This document shows positions 15,346 through 16,268 of a DNA stretch of 16,268 bases, one piece after another; position 1 is the stretch's first letter; each line of letters opens with the position of its first letter. The stretch lies in NCBI GenBank assembly GCA_903819815.1, contig CAIJFC010000052.1, positions 1 to 16,268 of the forward strand. Direction: 5' to 3'. The notes under the pieces are model-generated. The model ran no database searches. It saw only the letters and a program-made list of their open reading frames with translations, and had not been told where the DNA came from. This DNA comes from an uncultured Bacteroidota bacterium. Lineage in GTDB: Bacteria; Bacteroidota; Bacteroidia; Flavobacteriales; Flavobacteriaceae. The position numbers and the translations under genes are program-made.

Positions 15346-15378
15346 TTGGTTCATTTCCAAATTTTCAAATTATCTTTG
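15346..15378 (+). promoter_or_regulatory. Promoter of trhO
   Basis: TTG at 15346-15348 and TATCTTTG at 15371-15378 (consensus TAnnTTTG) are 22 bases apart. Transcription would start near 15385, about 50 bases before the trhO ATG. Confidence 0.6.
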
Positions 15379-15435
15379 TTCCAGATTTCTTCTATTTAGA
15401 TTTCACATAATTTTTCAACTTAAACTGTTTATAGC

Positions 15436-16268
15436 ATGCAACTGTACAACACCTTAAGCGCAGAAGAAAGAGCCATCATGATTGACGATGCCGGAAAACA
15501 AAGACTTACTTTGTCATTCTATGCTTATGCGCAAATTTCAAATCCCACACAATTTCGTAATGATTTATTCCTTGCTTGGAACCCACTCGATGTATTAGGA
15601 AGAATTTATGTAGCCAACGAAGGGATAAATGCCCAACTTTCCTTACCAGCAGATAATTTTTATGCCTTCAAAGACACTATTGAAATTTATGATTTCATGA
15701 AGGGAATCCGATTGAATATTGCTGTAGAGCAAGACGATCTTTCTTTTTTAAAATTGACCATTAAAGTTCGTGATAAAATTGTCGCCGACGGATTAGTAGA
15801 CGATACTTTCGATGTCACCAATATTGGAATTCACCTAAAAGCAAAAGAATTTAATGATTTACTCGAAGATCCAAACACTATTGTGGTCGATATGAGAAAT
15901 CATTACGAATCGGAAATTGGACATTTCACCAATGCTATAAAACCTGATGTAGATACCTTTAGAGAGAGTTTGCCAATTATTGAAAACCAACTTTCCGATC
16001 ACAAACAAGATAAAAAATTATTAATGTATTGCACCGGTGGCATTCGATGTGAAAAAGCCAGCGCCTATTTTAAACACAAAGGTTTTGAAAATGTGTACCA
16101 ATTGGAAGGCGGTATCATAGAATACACACGACAAGTAAAAGCGGAAGGTTTACAAAGTAAATTCATTGGTAAAAACTTTGTTTTTGATCAGCGATTAGGG
16201 GAAAGAATTACTGACGATATCGTTTCGCAATGCCATCAATGTGGCGCTCCTTGCGATGTGCATACGAA
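15436..16268 (+). CDS. trhO: tRNA uridine(34) hydroxylase, rhodanese family, 3' end outside window
   Basis: TrhO (YceA/UPF0176) uses oxygen to hydroxylate uridine 34 of certain tRNAs, an early step to 5-(carboxy)methoxyuridine. The frame is open from the ATG at 15436 to the window end, 277 codons visible, so the 3' end is missing. The N-terminal alpha/beta domain carries 'LDVLGRIYVANEGINAQLS', typical of the family. The rhodanese-like domain follows, with 'VVDMRNHYESEIGHFTNA' and the catalytic Cys199 in YCTGGIRCEKAS; Cys205 is the usual second cysteine. 'VFDQRLGERI' and the CxxC-type cluster 'CHQCGAPCD' mark the start of the C-terminal region common in flavobacterial members. It has its own promoter and belongs to the right flank, unrelated to the PUL. 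Identification is secure from motifs. Confidence 0.94.
   Translation, partial: MQLYNTLSAEERAIMIDDAGKQRLTLSFYAYAQISNPTQFRNDLFLAWNPLDVLGRIYVANEGINAQLSLPADNFYAFKDTIEIYDFMKGIRLNIAVEQDDLSFLKLTIKVRDKIVADGLVDDTFDVTNIGIHLKAKEFNDLLEDPNTIVVDMRNHYESEIGHFTNAIKPDVDTFRESLPIIENQLSDHKQDKKLLMYCTGGIRCEKASAYFKHKGFENVYQLEGGIIEYTRQVKAEGLQSKFIGKNFVFDQRLGERITDDIVSQCHQCGAPCDVHT

Overview
The window looks like chromosomal DNA of a Flavobacteriaceae bacterium (Flavobacterium or a close relative). The evidence is the AT-rich sequence, TAnnTTTG-type -7 promoter boxes, a carotenoid lycopene cyclase gene, a SusC/SusD pair, a type IX secretion (T9SS) C-terminal sorting domain and a bacilliredoxin. No tRNA, rRNA, CRISPR array, IS element or integrase was seen.

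Layout. Left flank: the 3' part of a lycopene beta-cyclase gene (1-1029), then a complete bacilliredoxin gene (1136-1546). Centre (about 1550-15216): a polysaccharide utilization locus (PUL). It starts with a reverse-strand membrane-spanning LuxR-type regulator with a beta-propeller sensor (1608-4472). Divergent from it run a T9SS-sorted protein with five SusE/SusF-like repeats (4774-6546), SusC (6784-9747), SusD (9765-11252), an exported endonuclease/exonuclease/phosphatase-fold protein (11329-12174) and two GH30 glycoside hydrolases (12176-13612, 13630-15087). Right flank: a short gene remnant, a strong terminator, a promoter and the 5' part of trhO (15436 to the window end).

How it fits together (inference). 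The regulator senses a sugar across the envelope and activates the divergent promoter at about 4703-4734. A perfect 17-bp direct repeat with a 33-bp period lies just upstream of that promoter and is the best operator candidate. The SusE/F-like protein and SusD would hold glycan at the surface, SusC imports oligosaccharides, and the GH30 pair (one predicted lipoprotein, one soluble) cleaves beta-glucan. The enzymes suggest a beta-1,6-linked glucan or a branched beta-glucan such as laminarin, but the substrate is not proven by sequence.

The most unexpected feature is that the last 68 bp of the bacilliredoxin gene (1479-1546) recur at 15217-15284, at the far end of the PUL (63/68 identical, same frame, same stop codon). 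The downstream copy is immediately followed by a strong terminator. The simplest reading is that the whole PUL, about 13.7 kb, was inserted at the 3' end of the bacilliredoxin gene, separating it from its original terminator and leaving an attachment-site-like duplication.
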